DNA from: Shinisaurus crocodilurus
Taxonomy: Eukaryota; Chordata; Lepidosauria; Squamata; Shinisauridae
Reading direction: 5' to 3'
Length of the DNA: 64,000 nucleotides
Assembly (NCBI GenBank): GCA_021292165.1
Contig: CM037876.1
Coordinates: forward strand, 312,120,492 to 312,184,491
The notes beneath the pieces are model-generated. The model was not told the origin of the DNA. It saw nothing but the letters and a program-made list of their open reading frames with translations, and did not search any database. Numbering within the stretch: the first letter of the stretch is position 1; every line of letters starts with the position of its first letter. This document shows, one piece after another, positions 42,216 through 54,176 of this stretch. The translations under genes were made by a program, and so were the position numbers.

Positions 42216-43100
42216 CGAGCCCCGATCTACCCATAATCAATCAGACAAGCAGAGATGAAGTGCAAAAATCATTTTAAAATAAAAATTAAAATGGCCACAC
42301 TCACTGCTTTGTGTGCTCTTCTTCATCCAAAGGATGTCCACAGTCTGTCCTGCTGACTCTGCTGCTGGTGTGCTCAGTTTTCGCTTGTTTGGCATAAACG
42401 GGGTTCTTGTTTGGCGTATTCTGCTGAAATGTTTCGTAGTGAGATTTAGACGTTTCACTTCCTCTCCAATTCCTGGAGAAGAACTTGGCGTGTGTGCCGT
42501 GAAAACTCGGTGTCCTGTCCATCCTGCAAATACCAGCATTTGCACAGAGGTGTGTCCATTTCCACAGATTCTTTACCCTTAGATGGATATAAAGTACATT
42601 TCAGTCCATCCTGAAAGAAATGAATGCTAGGCTTGGATTGGATCGAAGACGGCTGGTTTCAGATCCATCCGTTGCCTCACTGTGTGAGAAACATTGCCTC
42701 CCACCTACCACCTGCAACCCTGGCAAGATAACTCTGCCTTGATATTCATATTTAGTCGCCGGCCGGATTGGGGGGGGAAATCAAACGTTGCCTCTTACAT
42801 TGATTTGAGAGTCCAGTACACAAGAATTGCATATAATATCACAGATGCCGTAATGACTGTGGCGGAACCCTGCTGGATTGAGCCGGGAATGTTCCCTGAG
42901 CCAGAGCCTTTCTTCCTGTTGTACTAGCCTTTTAGGTGCAGGGAGCCATTGATGTAGGGGGAGCAAACTGAAAAGAAGCATCTCCACTTGCAGCCCTAAT
43001 TCTGCACAGAGGGAGATGAGAGGTGCAGCAGAGCCATTCCACCAGCGCTGCCAAAGGCCTCCCTCATGAAGGCTCCTCCTTCCTCAGCTGTTACAGCAGC
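42216..43100. other. Intergenic, no recognised element
   Basis: No splice-supported exon or repeat recognised in this stretch. Confidence 0.35.
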
Positions 43101-43119
43101 TATTCCAGCAGGCTGCATG

Positions 43120-43300
43120 GAAGGAGATGAGAGGGGGAAGCAGGGCCATTCTACCAGCCCTGCTGAAAGACTTCAGGGTTTTTTTTCCTCTTCCCTCCCC
43201 GTTCCTTTTTCCTTGTATGTCGTGTCTTCTTAGATTGTAAACCTGTGGGCACATGAAGAGTGGTGTGAAAATACTTCAAATAAATAAAAGTGTGTGAAAT
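43120..43300 (+). mobile_element. L2-like 3' region
   Basis: CAGGGCCATTCTACCAGCCC then TCTTCTTAGATTGTAAACCT; pairs with 8520-8650. Confidence 0.45.
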
Positions 43301-43596
43301 AAATGTGAAACTTCCAGGTTTAGGGGAAGCATACCACAGAATACGAGTTTTGGGGGGAGCAAAAACAGCCTGTTAGGGGCGGGCGCTTCCCAGAGGCATC
43401 CAGCAGCAGGCCGCTATGAAACAGGATGCTGGATGGACCTTTGGCCTGATCCAGAAGGGCTCTTCTTATGTTCTTATGCAGTCTGCAAAGTTCCTCCGGG
43501 GACAGCCTCGAAAATCCACCACTACTTTCCACACGGAGGTAGCATTTTGTGTGACTGTGCTAGCAACACGCAAAGGAAGACCACATTAGGCACAGG

Positions 43597-43717
43597 GAGG
43601 CAACCCAGTGCCCTCTAGATGTGTTGGACTCCAACTCCCTTAATCCCTATTACCCATCCTGGCTGGGGCTGATGGGTGTTGTAGTCGAAAACATCCGGAG
43701 GGCGCCAGTTTGCCATA
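43597..43717. mobile_element. Family B MITE, two arms
   Basis: AGATGTGTTGGACTCCAACT at the left and GGTGTTGTAGTCGAAAACAT at the right. A CR1 3' remnant precedes it at 43420-43475. Confidence 0.75.
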
Positions 43718-43910
43718 GCTGGGTGGCAGAATGCCTGCTCCGAAGGGTCCCAGAGTGGCTTACAAAGATGACTAAGACAGCTCCCTGGCTTCAGGCTTAC
43801 AAGCTAAAAGACACAACACAAAAGGAAAGGGGAGTGGGAGGGAGGAGGGGGAGAAAACCAGGCACACAATCCATTCTTATAACGACCATCTGGAAATGCC
43901 ACTCCCACAG

Positions 43911-44112
43911 ATACAGCCCAGTGAAAGAGCCCATGCTTTGCATGCAGAAGGTCCCAGCCAGGTTCGAGCCCTGGCATCTCCAGGTTTCCTTTTTTAAAAG
44001 GTAGTAGGTGATGGGAAAAGACCCCTTTCTACCTGAAAACCCAGGAGAGCTGTTGCCAGTCGGCATAGCTAGACGAACCATCATCGGACTCAATATAAGG
44101 CAGCTGCAAATG
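43911..44112 (+). mobile_element. tRNA-derived SINE, type 1
   Basis: TTTGCATGCAGAAGGTCCCA, GGTTCGAGCC B box, and the tail TCGGACTCAATATAAGGCAG. Confidence 0.85.
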
Positions 44113-44224
44113 TTCCAATATTATTTTTATCCCACTGTTCCATCTGCACAGACCCTGTTCAATGCACCTAGCAATACAATTTAAACACACACATAAAACA
44201 GGTACATATAGATATATTTTTTTT

Positions 44225-44480
44225 AAAAAAAATTAATTTTATTATTACATTTATATCCTGCCTTGTTCCTCTTGGAAGGAACCCAAGGCAGCATACATGG
44301 TCCTTCTTCTTCCTCTCCATTTTATTCTCACAACAACAACTTCCCTGGGAGGTAGGTTAGGCAGGAAGTCAGTGACTGGCCCAAAGTCACCCCGTGAGCT
44401 GCATGGCCCGAGCGGGGACTCGAACCCGGATCTCCTGAGTCCCAGTCCAACAACACTCTAGCCACTATGCTACATTCAGT
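44225..44480 (-). mobile_element. tRNA-derived SINE, type 2
   Basis: Minus-strand copy: TATATCCTGCCTTGTTCCTC at one end, CGAACCCGGATCTCCTGAGT (B box side) at the other. Confidence 0.85.
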
Positions 44481-44603
44481 CTGCATCATCAGAACAAAAA
44501 AGAATGCCAGCAAAACCAGAGCCAGTGGGCTGTCATGGTCCGTGTGTTAGCCTAGGACTGGGGAAACCCAGGTTCCAGTCTCCGCTGGGTGGTGACTTTA
44601 GGG

Positions 44604-44740
44604 CAGCCTCCCCCAAGCTGGCGCCCCCCCCAGAGTTGTTGGACCACAACTCCCATCATCCCCAGGCAGCACGCTGCCTGGGGATGATGGGAGTTGCAGT
44701 CCAACAACTCTGGGGGGGGGCGCCAGCTTGGGGGAGGCTG
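44604..44740. mobile_element. Family B MITE, near-perfect foldback
   Basis: 137 bp with arms of about 66 bp: CAGCCTCCCCCAAGCTGGCG at the left and its reverse complement at the right, GATGATGGGAGTTG in the stem. The flanking octamers do not match. It has the same plan as family H but a different sequence, and is the cleanest two-armed family B copy. Confidence 0.85.
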
Positions 44741-45011
44741 CTTCCTTCAGGCCAATCGCGATCTCCCACCCTAACCAACCCCACAAGATAGTTGCGAGGA
44801 AAACAACAGCAGGTAGAGGAGAAATGAACCATGCATGATGCCCTGGGAACGCCTGGAAAAAGAATGGGACATACATGCAGATTTTGGAAAAGGGAGGAAA
44901 CAAACCCAACAGGAGCAGCAAAAGCAGAAAGAAACCCCAGTAAACCCCCGCCCCGCCCCGCCCCAGGCAAAAAGTGATTGAAATAAGAGTGTGTTGACCT
45001 GGCACATGGAG

Positions 45012-45690
45012 GCATAAGAACATGAGAAGAGCCCTGCTGGGTCAGACCAAGGGTCCATCGAGTCCAGCATTCTGTTCAGGCAGACGTCCCAATGGAAAGC
45101 CCACACGCAGGACACGAGTGCAACAGCACCCTCCTGCCCATGTTCCCCAGCAACTGGTGTACATAGGCAGACTGCCTCTGATCCTGGAGGCAGCATATAG
45201 CCATCATCGGGACTAGTAGCCATGGATAGCCTTCTCCTCGATGAATTTGTCCAATCCCCTTTTAAAGCCCTCCAAGTTGGGGGCCATCACGACATCTTGT
45301 GGAAGTGAATTCCATAGTTTAACTCTGTGCTGTGTGAAGACGTCCTTCCTTTTCTCTGTCATGAATCTCCCACCCATCGGCTTCATGGGATGACCCCATT
45401 GGGTTCTAGTATTAAGAGAGAGGGAGAAAAAAATGTCTCTCTGTCCGCTTTCTCCACTCCAGGCATAATTGTGTACACCTCTGCCGTGTCTCTCCTTACT
45501 CACCTTTTTTCCAAGCTAAACAATCCCAGCTGCTGTAACCTTTCCTCATCGGGGAGTTGCGGCAGCCCCTTGATGATCATTTTGGTTGCCCTTTTCTGCA
45601 CTTTTCCCAACTCTACAATGTCCTTTTTTAGGTGTGATGACCAGAACTGTACATAGTATTCTAAGTGCGGTTGCACGACCGACAGGATAT
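45012..45690 (-). mobile_element. CR1 LINE 3' portion
   Basis: Minus strand, from CATAAGAACATGAGAAGAGC to TTCTAAGTGCGGTTGCACGA. The ORF2 C-terminus reads VKLWNSLPQDVVMAPNLEGF followed by a stop. Confidence 0.88.
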
Positions 45691-45849
45691 TCCAGGGCAA
45701 AGGATTTGAAAGATCAGACCCGAGAGATGGGGGAACCTGGGAGCCACTGTGCCCCTGATGCAGGCAGCGCCATCGCTCCAAGTCCGGTGCACGGGGTGGG
45801 TGGGGATTAAAATGGTGGCTCCTATACCCATCTCGAGCTGTCAGGAAAA

Positions 45850-46085
45850 ATAAGAACATAAGAAGAGCCCTGATGCTGGATCAGTCCATCTTGTCCAGCA
45901 TTCTGTTCACACAGTGGCCAACCAGCTGCCCACAGGAAACCCACACAATCAGGACATGAGTGCAGCAGCACCCTCCCGCCCATGTTCCCCAGCAACTGGC
46001 GTACATAGGCACACTGCCTCGGATACTGGAGGAGGCATATAGCCATTTGTCCAAGTCCCTTTTAAAGCCATCCAGATTGTATTAT
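45850..46085 (-). mobile_element. CR1 LINE 3' portion, second copy
   Basis: AAGAACATAAGAAGAGCCCT through CCTTTTAAAGCCATCCAGAT on the plus strand; an independent truncated insertion next to the previous one. Confidence 0.8.
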
Positions 46086-46242
46086 CCCATACACTTGTAT
46101 TATTGGCATTTCTCAAAATTGTTTCGTACAAAGCTCATTTCACCTTTGTGTTTACTATGGTCGCATCTTGCATTTGTGCAATGCTGTGGCAATTGTGACT
46201 TAGTATTTTCATTTCTGTATAAAGTTCTTTGCTGTTTATATA

Positions 46243-46494
46243 CAGTCATGCCTTGGACTGAGAGCATAATTCGTTCCGGAAACATGCTTGTAATCCAAAA
46301 CAGTCTTATATCAAAACGAAATCCCCTCCCCAAAAAATTTGTACAGAGATTTTTCATTTAAGCCGTACTACAGTACTTGTATCGCAAGACGTCGCTTTGT
46401 ATATCAAGTCAAAATAAATAAATAAATATTTTAAAAATTGCTTGTCTTGCAAAACGCTCTCAAACCAAGTTACTTGTAATCCAAGGTATTACTG
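46243..46494. mobile_element. Family T Tigger-like MITE, copy 2
   Basis: CAGTCATGCCTTGGACTGAG to CCAAGGTATTACTG, TA on both sides; 252 bp; high identity by eye to copies 1 and 4. Confidence 0.9.
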
Positions 46495-47300
46495 TATATA
46501 TACATCATCCATTTCGGGTTCCTGGGCTCTGCATTTTTCATGCTCGGCAATTAAATTACAGTGCTTCCTCATTTGGAGGTCTTCCTGATTTCGTTTTCCA
46601 CCTCAAGATCACCCTGCACATTCTGGTCTGGAGGACAAGAGCACGTTCCTAGTGCTAAATTAGTTTTGGAGCATGGTATGTTTAGGGGGGCTGGATGTGA
46701 GTTATCATGGGCCACACCCCAGAACGCTGTGTGATACTTCCAGGACTTCTCAGGACTGCCATGTACACTCCGCATACGATGGTGATTAATTTGTCTGGTG
46801 CGATTGCTGTGGCAGGCGGTAACCGTGGTGGGAGTGAGCTGCGAGCCCACCCAGTCTTCTTCCTGTTATGCCAGGGGTGGCTTCCTGTTTGCCCTTGGCG
46901 GTTGGTTCCCCCCCCCCCCCCAGCTCTGCAGAACAGGTTGCAGGCAAAAGACAGGATTCGTGATTCCCGTTAAAATTCCCTTTGTGTGCACATCTGGGCG
47001 GTGGCTGGGAGTGGTAAAAAAAAACCCTCCAAATTAACAGGATGCAATTAAAGCGGCCTGAAAATAGCAACGTTGCTATAGTGCCATGACAGAGAAGTTG
47101 GTGGTCACTGGGGAAGGCGGCGACGGTTCTTCCTTCGCCGCCCATCTTCCCGGTTTTGAATTTCCAAAAATCCAGTACTGCAAGTTGAAGCACATTTGAA
47201 ATGCGAGGCTGGAGAAATTCAGATTTCTGCTTATAAATAATGAGGTGTATGCTTTTCAAATTATTCTCCCCCTGAAATCAATGTTTCCATTAAATACATG
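46495..47300. other. Intergenic, no recognised element
   Basis: A C12 run near 46910. The open frame at 46786-47259 has no recognisable motif. Confidence 0.35.
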
Positions 47301-47308
47301 CTTATATT

Positions 47309-47982
47309 CAGGGATGGGGACTCTGACTCCAGGACTCGACTCGTGAGTCGGACTGAGTCCCCCCTCTGACTCGAGTCAGACTTGAGTCCCAATATTTTTA
47401 ATGGGACTCGAGACTCGACTCGGGACTCGAGACCAAGGACCCGTGTTCCAAAATTGTGTTCCTCAAATGCAACATGGATAGGTTTTAGGAAGTACAGCAA
47501 GTTTATTTTTTAAAACCATTTCCCTAAAATGCAACCTTTCAGACATTTTGGGTTTGGCTGCCTCTGCCTGCCTGTTTGGGGTTCCCAGCCTCCTCTGCCT
47601 GCCTGATCTCTTCTTAACCAGTTCCACCGTTTGAATTGTCCAAGACAAAGGCCTCTGCCTGCCTGCTTTGGGGTTCCCTGCCTCCTCTGCCTGTCTGGTT
47701 ATTTTGGGTTTGTCTACCTGGTCTGTTCTTGCCAAAAACAGTGGCAGAGTTTTGAAATAAAAAGGCACACTTGTGCCTAGAATTTATTTAAGCCACACAT
47801 CTGAAATAGCCTTATTTTGTTGGGGGGAAAAACCCATTGATTTTAATAGGGACTCGTGGAGTCAGCTTTGGGAGTGACTCGTGACTCGTGACTCGTGAGT
47901 CACCATTTTGGACCAAGGACTCGGGTCCAAAGACTCGTGACTCGACTCGTGACTCGAGACCAAGGACTCTTCAACATCCCTG
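47309..47982. mobile_element. Family G hAT with GACTCG arrays, copy 1
   Basis: CAGGGATGGGGACTC at the left, CAACATCCCTG at the right, with a perfect CTTATATT octamer duplication on both sides (47301-47308, 47983-47990). About two dozen GACTC/GAGTC pentamers cluster within roughly 140 bases of each end. The middle has GCCTCTGCCTGCCTG repeats. No transposase. Confidence 0.93.
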
Positions 47983-47990
47983 CTTATATT

Positions 47991-48986
47991 ACAGGGCTGT
48001 GTATATATATTCTTTGCGCAAAGTAAGCTTATCTTTTAGAAAGAAAGGCTGCTGCTAGCCCTCATGATTGCAAAGGCAGCCTTGAAATTCACTGCAGCAG
48101 TCGAGGGCGGGGCTTTGATAATCTTATTTGCATAAATTCTGCCAATAAGCAGGGGTTCTCAGGAAGGGAAAGTCTGCTCCCTGGTCCACGTTTGGAAGTT
48201 TTTATTGTGTTTGCATAGAATCACATACAGGGCTTATCAGTTGTTAATATTAGCATAACAAAATGTAATCAAAGTCTGGTATTTTAAGTGAGATATGAGA
48301 GAGAAAGAGAGAGAGAGAGAGAGACAGCAGGGGTAGAAAGAAACCAAACAGACCTTTCAGAGGAGTGGTACTATGTACAAGCCTATCACAGGCAGCATCC
48401 AAGTCATAAAGACATCAGAGAAGCCTTGCAAGGTCAGATCAACCTCGGACGGTCTCTGCCTTGCCTCGGATAGTGGCCTGTTCCAAATGTACCAGAGAAG
48501 TGAACAAAAGCATCCAGTTCTAGCAGAGCAATCCAGCCCGATACGTGGCGGTTTATGGGCCCACTCAGCAATGTTTTCCAGAACTTAATCCGCGTTCCTT
48601 TCAGCGCCAGGGTTAAGCTCTGGAACATGCAGAGCAATAAATATGTACAGCTTTGGAAGAGCCCCAAAACTTTACGAAGTAAACATGGATTTGGGAAGGC
48701 AAAGAGCAAGTGTCATGCGCTGGGAGACTTTGGGCTGTTTTGCACTGGGAGTGCTCTCGTGCAAGCGGCAGGGTCTCCCTTCACGCCCAGGGGCACGTCT
48801 AGGTGGATGGCTCCTGTGCAGCAGCTATTCCGTCTTTTTCTCCTTAACGGATTTTCTGCTGTAAGAAAAAAGAAAAAAAAAGAAGCGGTGGGAAAACATG
48901 GGAGGCTTATGAGTGGAACATGATGTCATCTGAACCTGGGGATGTTGGAGAAATCCACAGCGGATTCAAATGAGTTTGGATTTCTA
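47991..48986. other. Intergenic, no recognised element
   Basis: An AG run at 48300-48322 and an octamer-like ATTTGCATA near 48127; nothing assignable. Confidence 0.35.
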
Positions 48987-49155
48987 TGAATTTCAACCTT
49001 TTAGAATGGGGGGAAACCTGCACAAAAGCCACGAACCACCAGTTGTTAGGGGAAAGGGTTGTGGCCATTTAGGGAACCCCAAAGGACTGGGTTGGGACCC
49101 CAGATGAACAGGATTTGGCCTGTGGAGGCCCCTGAGGTTCAACACCCCTGCAGTA
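48987..49155 (+). repeat. Dispersed repeat, partner of 8860-9010
   Basis: TTTCAACCTTTTAGAATGGG through GACCCCAGATGAACAGGATT; same order of blocks as the 8.9-kb copy. Confidence 0.5.
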
Positions 49156-49689
49156 GGGGTGGTGCATCATATAATTATCTTTCCTCCATTTTGCTGCAGC
49201 GTTAACCCACATATGTCCATGCTATTAAATTTCTGCCGAATCAGAAGGAACGTGATTGCAGTGGGATATTCCATCACCTCTCCCGGAAGACCCCCACGCT
49301 ACTTGCCATCTCTGACTGCAGTGCCCAGAGGGTGCAGCCGGCGTGGATGTGCCGTGCAGTGGGGATTCCACAGGTTAGATGTGCATTTGACCCCTCCAGC
49401 GGAGAGTGCACACATGGCCTTAGCAGTAGGCAGTTGTAGATTTGCATGCACTTCAGTGAATTAATTTGTTGTCCTGTTACACACTGGGGTAAGATGCTCC
49501 ATGGGGTTTGCCTTAAGGAGACTGACCTGGAGCAGAATTATGCCCAGCAGCAAGCTATACAGTAAAGCAACAGGCCGCAGCAGAGTATCAGGTAAGAGGA
49601 CCTGGGACAGCTCCAAAGTAGCAGAGATGTTGTTCCAGCAAGAGACTGCACACAACTGAGCCCTCGTATTGTGATTTCATCTTTATTTT

Positions 49690-49905
49690 ATTTATTATAT
49701 TCTGCCTTTTTTCCCCCCCTTCAAGGAACCCAAGGTGGCTTACATATTCCTCCTCCTCCTTTCCATTTTATCCTCACAACAACCCTGTGAGTTAGGTTAG
49801 GCTGAGAGTCAATGTCATCCAGAGAGCTACACGACTGAGCGGGGACTAGAACCAGGATCTCCCAAGTCCCAGTCCGACATTCTAACCACTACACCACACT
49901 GGCTC
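49690..49905 (-). mobile_element. tRNA-derived SINE, type 2
   Basis: Minus-strand copy: ATATTCTGCCTTTTTTCCCC at the tail side and CTAACCACTACACCACACTG at the head side. Confidence 0.85.
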
Positions 49906-50688
49906 ATTTCGAGGAGGGATTGGAAGAAACAAGAAAGTAGCATCACGCAGGTGTCCTGGAAATCCATACACGTGGATTCTACAGGAGAACCTTCGAGGAA
50001 TGGCTGACCCCAAGCAGAATTAAGTTCTGATGCACATTTGTACTTTAAAAACTGCTTTCTTTTCCACTTGTTCTCCCCCATTCACCGTCTCCTGGTTAAA
50101 CATAAAAAAAAATGATTGCCTCTGTTTTTGTGCCAGCTTCTGTAAACGGAATAATTTGGGTTGCCTCTTGAGTTGGATCTGCTTTCAGTCACTCTCTGCC
50201 AGGCATATGCCAATCTGTGACGGAGACATTGGCAAGCCTGACTTGGCATGGTGGGCCCACTGCTGTCCGACATCCAGCAATCTGGCAGGAGGAACTTTGC
50301 CAGGGGAGTCCGTAATAACCAAACAGTCAGTAGTTGATACTTGGCTTCCTCTACAGGGAACACGAGACCAAAAAAAAAAAAAAGGTTGTTCAGCCAAGTG
50401 TTAGCAATGATAGTATTTCAGTAAAACCCATCTGCTGCTACGGCTGTGTAACAGCCTAAATGAAAATAAATGAAACTGCATGAACATGTTTTAAAGAGAG
50501 CGAAAGCCCAAGCAAACAAACAAATGCGAGTTGCTTTCGCAATTAAAAGAAGAAAGTGTTCCGAGGATGCTTCTGGCAGCAAAGGTGGAGTCTTTGGAAA
50601 GAGGAGGTGAAGCGGAGATCACAAGCAGCGGTGTATCAGGATAAACAAGTTGAGCAATGGGGCAGGGGAAGTCTTGGAGGGCTTAACT
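49906..50688. other. Intergenic, no recognised element
   Basis: An A12 run near 50372. No supported exon or repeat. Confidence 0.35.
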
Positions 50689-50823
50689 CAGTGTTCTCCA
50701 ACCATGGGTCCCCAGATGTTTTTGGCCTACAACTCCCAGCATGCCCCAGCCAGCGTAGCTGGCTGGGGCATGCTGGGAGTTGTAGGCCAAAAACATCTGG
50801 GGACCCAAGGTTGGAGAACACTG
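50689..50823. mobile_element. Family H hairpin MITE, full length
   Basis: 135 bp, 66-bp arms, one arm mismatch, 3-base loop. Perfect octamer duplication GCTTAACT on both sides (50681-50688, 50824-50831). Best-preserved evidence for hAT-type insertion of this family. Confidence 0.95.
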
Positions 50824-51119
50824 GCTTAACTAATGTTCTGATGGGACTTGACTAGAGCACCTCAAAGCGTTCGAGAAGGCGTCGTTTGGAGTTGCCCAAC
50901 TAAAAAGGCTTCTTGGAGAGTGGGCGCGATTGACACCCCACCCCCCAAAATCGGCATTTATTTATTTTATTTTTTTTAAGCCATCCAATAACCAATGTTC
51001 TCCGGGCAGATTATAGACAGTTAATGCTATACAAACTGTTAAAAATGTCAAATACAATACAAATATCTAAAAGAATAAAATACAATATGATACAAGACAA
51101 CAAACAGCACAGTAATGGA

Positions 51120-51730
51120 TGAACAGCCATAACGTTATCTGATGTACATCACCCAGGGTGGCCGGTTTGCCGGCCACGATGGGCGATAAATAAATGTAAA
51201 TAATAAATAAATAAATAAATAAATAAATAATAAACAGTCTAGAACTAGGTCTATAAAATGCCTGGAGGGGCGGGGAAAAGGTGCCAAAAAGATAACACTG
51301 TAGGTGCCGGGCAAACCTCTTTGGGGAGGGCATTCCATAAGCAGGGTGCCACAACTGAGAAGGCCCTCTCTCTTGTAGCCACCCGCCTAACTTCTTTTGG
51401 TGGGGGCACCTGGATAAGGACCTCCGAAGAATGACCTAAGGGTCTGAGCGGGTACATACGGGAGGGGACATTCCTTTAGACACTGGTCCCAAGCCATTTA
51501 GGGCTTTAAAGGTCAACACCAACACTTTGAAATTGGCTCAGAAATGCACTGGAAGGAAGCCAGTGCAGCTCATAAAGCACTGGCATCACATGATCATATT
51601 GGCCGGTCCCAGTTAGTAACCTAGCAGCTGTGTTTTGAACTGAAGTTTCTGAACTGTCATCAAAAGAAGTCGCACGTACAAGGCATTGCAGTAATCTAAG
51701 CATTGCACGTGTCTAAAACATCCTAGATCT
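51120..51730 (-). mobile_element. L2 LINE, ORF2 C-terminus and 3' end
   Basis: Minus-strand residues NTAARLLTGTGQYDHVMPVL and ELHWLP, then RERAFSVVAPCLWNALPKEV, are L2 ORF2 C-terminal. The 3' side ends with an AAAT microsatellite at about 51186-51232. Confidence 0.82.
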
Positions 51731-51734
51731 ACAA

Positions 51735-51916
51735 TTAGGTAATACCTTTATTAAGGACAAACCAAAATTCCACAATAACGTGCCAGCTTTTGAGTTCTTC
51801 AGAACTCTTCATCAGCCTTGATGGTACAAAAAGCCAGACTGATGAGTACTTGGAGAACTTGGAAGCTGGCACATTTTTGTGGAATTCTGGCTGGTCCTAA
51901 TAAAGATATTGCCCAA
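51735..51916. repeat. Dispersed repeat with inverted ends
   Basis: Left GGTAATACCTTTATTAAGGA and right CCTAATAAAGATATTGCCCA are approximate inverses. The interior has CTTCATCAGCCTTGATGGTA. Likely an old DNA element; class not assigned. Confidence 0.5.
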
Positions 51917-52242
51917 CAGTGGATCTTGTGGGGAGAGGTGTTCCTCACGGACCAGCATGGCTCTCAGTTGTTGTTGTTTTGTATCTAAAACATGTGACTC
52001 TTTTCAAGACCACAGATATGGTGAGGACAATGAATTCTGAATTGGTTCCATATCATCCACGCAGAACTTGCCGAGGCTGTCTCACTGTGTTCACGCAACA
52101 GCTCTATACCTCCAGTTTTCTATGATGGAGGGATCAATCCTAAATGCAGGCATTACAGGTTTTAGATTCACTCCCTCCTCTCCTCACACACTCCAATTTC
52201 CTCCCTCGTGTCAGATTTAGCGCAAAACATAGTACTGGGCTA

Positions 52243-52360
52243 CTACATCCAAACTGGGCAAACTATGGTTTTTGCCATCCTAGTTTGCAGGCAAACTGTC
52301 CTTTATGCAAACCATAGTTTCCTGGGCTTAGATGGAAGGGCAAACTATGGTTTGCCACTA
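52243..52360. repeat. Cluster of CAAACTATGGTTTG palindromes
   Basis: At least four AAACTATGGTTT or AAACCATAGTTT motifs in about 110 bases, in both orientations. Similar in style to family A but different in sequence. Confidence 0.6.
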
Positions 52361-52430
52361 AATCAGAAGTGGAGGAGGAGAGTGCAAGGGGAGGAAGGCG
52401 CACGCGAACAGGTGAGGGCTCATTCATGTG

Positions 52431-52745
52431 GGGATGTGGCCGTAACTCAGTGGTAGACCCCCTGCTTTGCATGCAGGAGGTTCCGGGTTCAATCCCCAGC
52501 AGTATCTCCATGTAGGGCTGGGAAAGACCCTTGCCTGAAGCACTACCAATCCGTGTAGACCAGTGTTCTCCAACCTTGGGTCCCCAGATGTTTTTGGCCT
52601 ACAACTCCCAGCATGCCCCAGCCAGCATAGCTGGCTGGGGCATGCTGGGAGTTGTAGGCCAAAAACACCTGGGGACCCAAGGTTGGAGAACACTGGTGTA
52701 GACAATACTCAGCTAGAATGGACCAATGGACTTGACTCCGTCCGT
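52431..52745 (+). mobile_element. tRNA-derived SINE type 1, split by a hairpin MITE
   Basis: Head with GTAACTCAGTGGTAGACCCC and B box GGTTCAATCC, body to 52560; the tail (AATACTCAGCTAGAATGGAC) resumes at 52704. Confidence 0.85.
52561..52695. mobile_element. Family H hairpin MITE, nested in a SINE
   Basis: 135 bp, 66-bp arms with one mismatch, flanked by a perfect octamer duplication GTGTAGAC (52553-52560, 52696-52703) derived from the SINE body. Shows the MITE moved after the SINE. Confidence 0.96.
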
Positions 52746-53078
52746 GTAAGCCTTCTTGGATCCCTGTGGTGTAGGACTAAGCCGCGGTTTGGCATCACGT
52801 CTGAACTGACACAGTGATGTGTTGTTTCTTCTCTGACATTTTCTTCTTTTTTTGCGGTGTGGGGGGGGTCTGTCATCCAGAACAAAGAACAGCACAGCCA
52901 GGAGTGTGTGTGAGGGGCTTCTTAACCCTTACCCCTCAACCAGATATTCTGCGCGCACACACAAAAACACCTGTCCACAAGCTACCCTTTAGGAAAGAAA
53001 CAGCTCAGTGGGGGATGGGGATTATTTTTAAGCAGGAAAAAAAACTGGAAGAGAGGAAGAGGTTTTTTTGCTTCTCTA

Positions 53079-53330
53079 CAGGAGGCATTTATTGTGCGAT
53101 CGTGATTCCCCACCCACCCATGGTAGTTTGTGGGTGCTGTACACAACATAATCATCCTCCAGGACCTCTCCCGTGTTTTCCAAGCATTTCTGTGGCTTTT
53201 TTTTTTTTAGAGCGAGGAAAGTGTAGTATTATCTGGAAATGGCGGAATGAACGGGAATGAGAAGCTCGTGCATTTTCACAATTCCGCTATAAAGCAGCGC
53301 CACCTTGTGGTTGGGTAATGGAACGTATGG
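53079..53330. mobile_element. Family C MITE, partial
   Basis: GCTTCTCTACAGGAGGCATT at the left and the core GCGCCACCTTGTGG at the right; the right terminus is missing. Confidence 0.6.
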
Positions 53331-54176
53331 AAAGGCAGAGAGAGAAATCCCAGAGGGGGGGGGAAATAACACGTGTAAAGGAACTGATCTTAATCCTTCA
53401 AAGAATTCAGAAGCAGAAGCCTCAGTAAAGTGGTGGGTTACTTAAAAGTCTCATGTTGAGACGCTGAAAGACTCCCCCTCCCACGCCCGTGTCAGATTTC
53501 CACTCCAGATTGCAGCCTCTGTGGCTGCATTTGGCTTTCAAAGTGGGAAAAGCCGGGGCGGGGCGGGAACCTTGGAGAAAAACTGCACGCGGCCGAGTAC
53601 CAAGTGTTCCTTGGCTCACAGTCAGGATCTGGGTTTTTACTCTCATCCAGAAAACCTTTTAGGACGTCTTATGTTCCTCCAACCTGGCAAGTTTGGGATC
53701 ATGGGGCAGGGTGGGGGAGTCTTGAGCTACTCCCAAGATACCGCTGTGGCTCTGACATTGGCGGCGGGAGTTGCCGGTGTGGCGGCGGCACCGCGGCGGC
53801 ACACCGACACCGAAAAGGGTTCTTCAGAAGTCGTTTTGTGGCACCCAAAGATGGGCCGGCCCACGCGCACCCCCACATTTCGGCCCCGTGAGTTAACTCG
53901 GACAGGACCCGTCCTGAATTCACCTCCTAAGGCAAGGGTGCGAAAGCTCTTCCAGCTCGAGGGTCAAATGCCATTTGGGAGAGGTTTTCGGGGGCCGCCT
54001 TCCAGTGGTGGGCAGGGCCAAAGGCAAAGGGGCGGGCCCCCCAAAATACCAGCCTTTTTAGCCAAAAAAATACCAGCCTTTTTACTGCCAGTGGCCAAGC
54101 CCTGGGGGAGACACGCCAGCCCTTTAGAACGGGGGAAACACGGCACAACAGCCGAGGAACCACCCTTGCCTTAAGG
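53331..54176. other. Intergenic, with a relative of the 8.3-kb repeat
   Basis: 53935-54170 carries GGGCCAAAGGCAAAGGGGCG as at 8.4 kb. The long plus-strand open frame over 53521-54174 has no motif I recognise and crosses this repeat. Confidence 0.4.

Noticed and set aside
44604..44740. Family B foldback as a hAT insertion with target duplication
   Set aside because: The flanking octamers do not match, so superfamily assignment for this copy is not supported by the flanks.
53521..54174. 217-residue plus-strand open frame
   Set aside because: Low-complexity, overlaps a dispersed repeat also seen at 8.3 kb.
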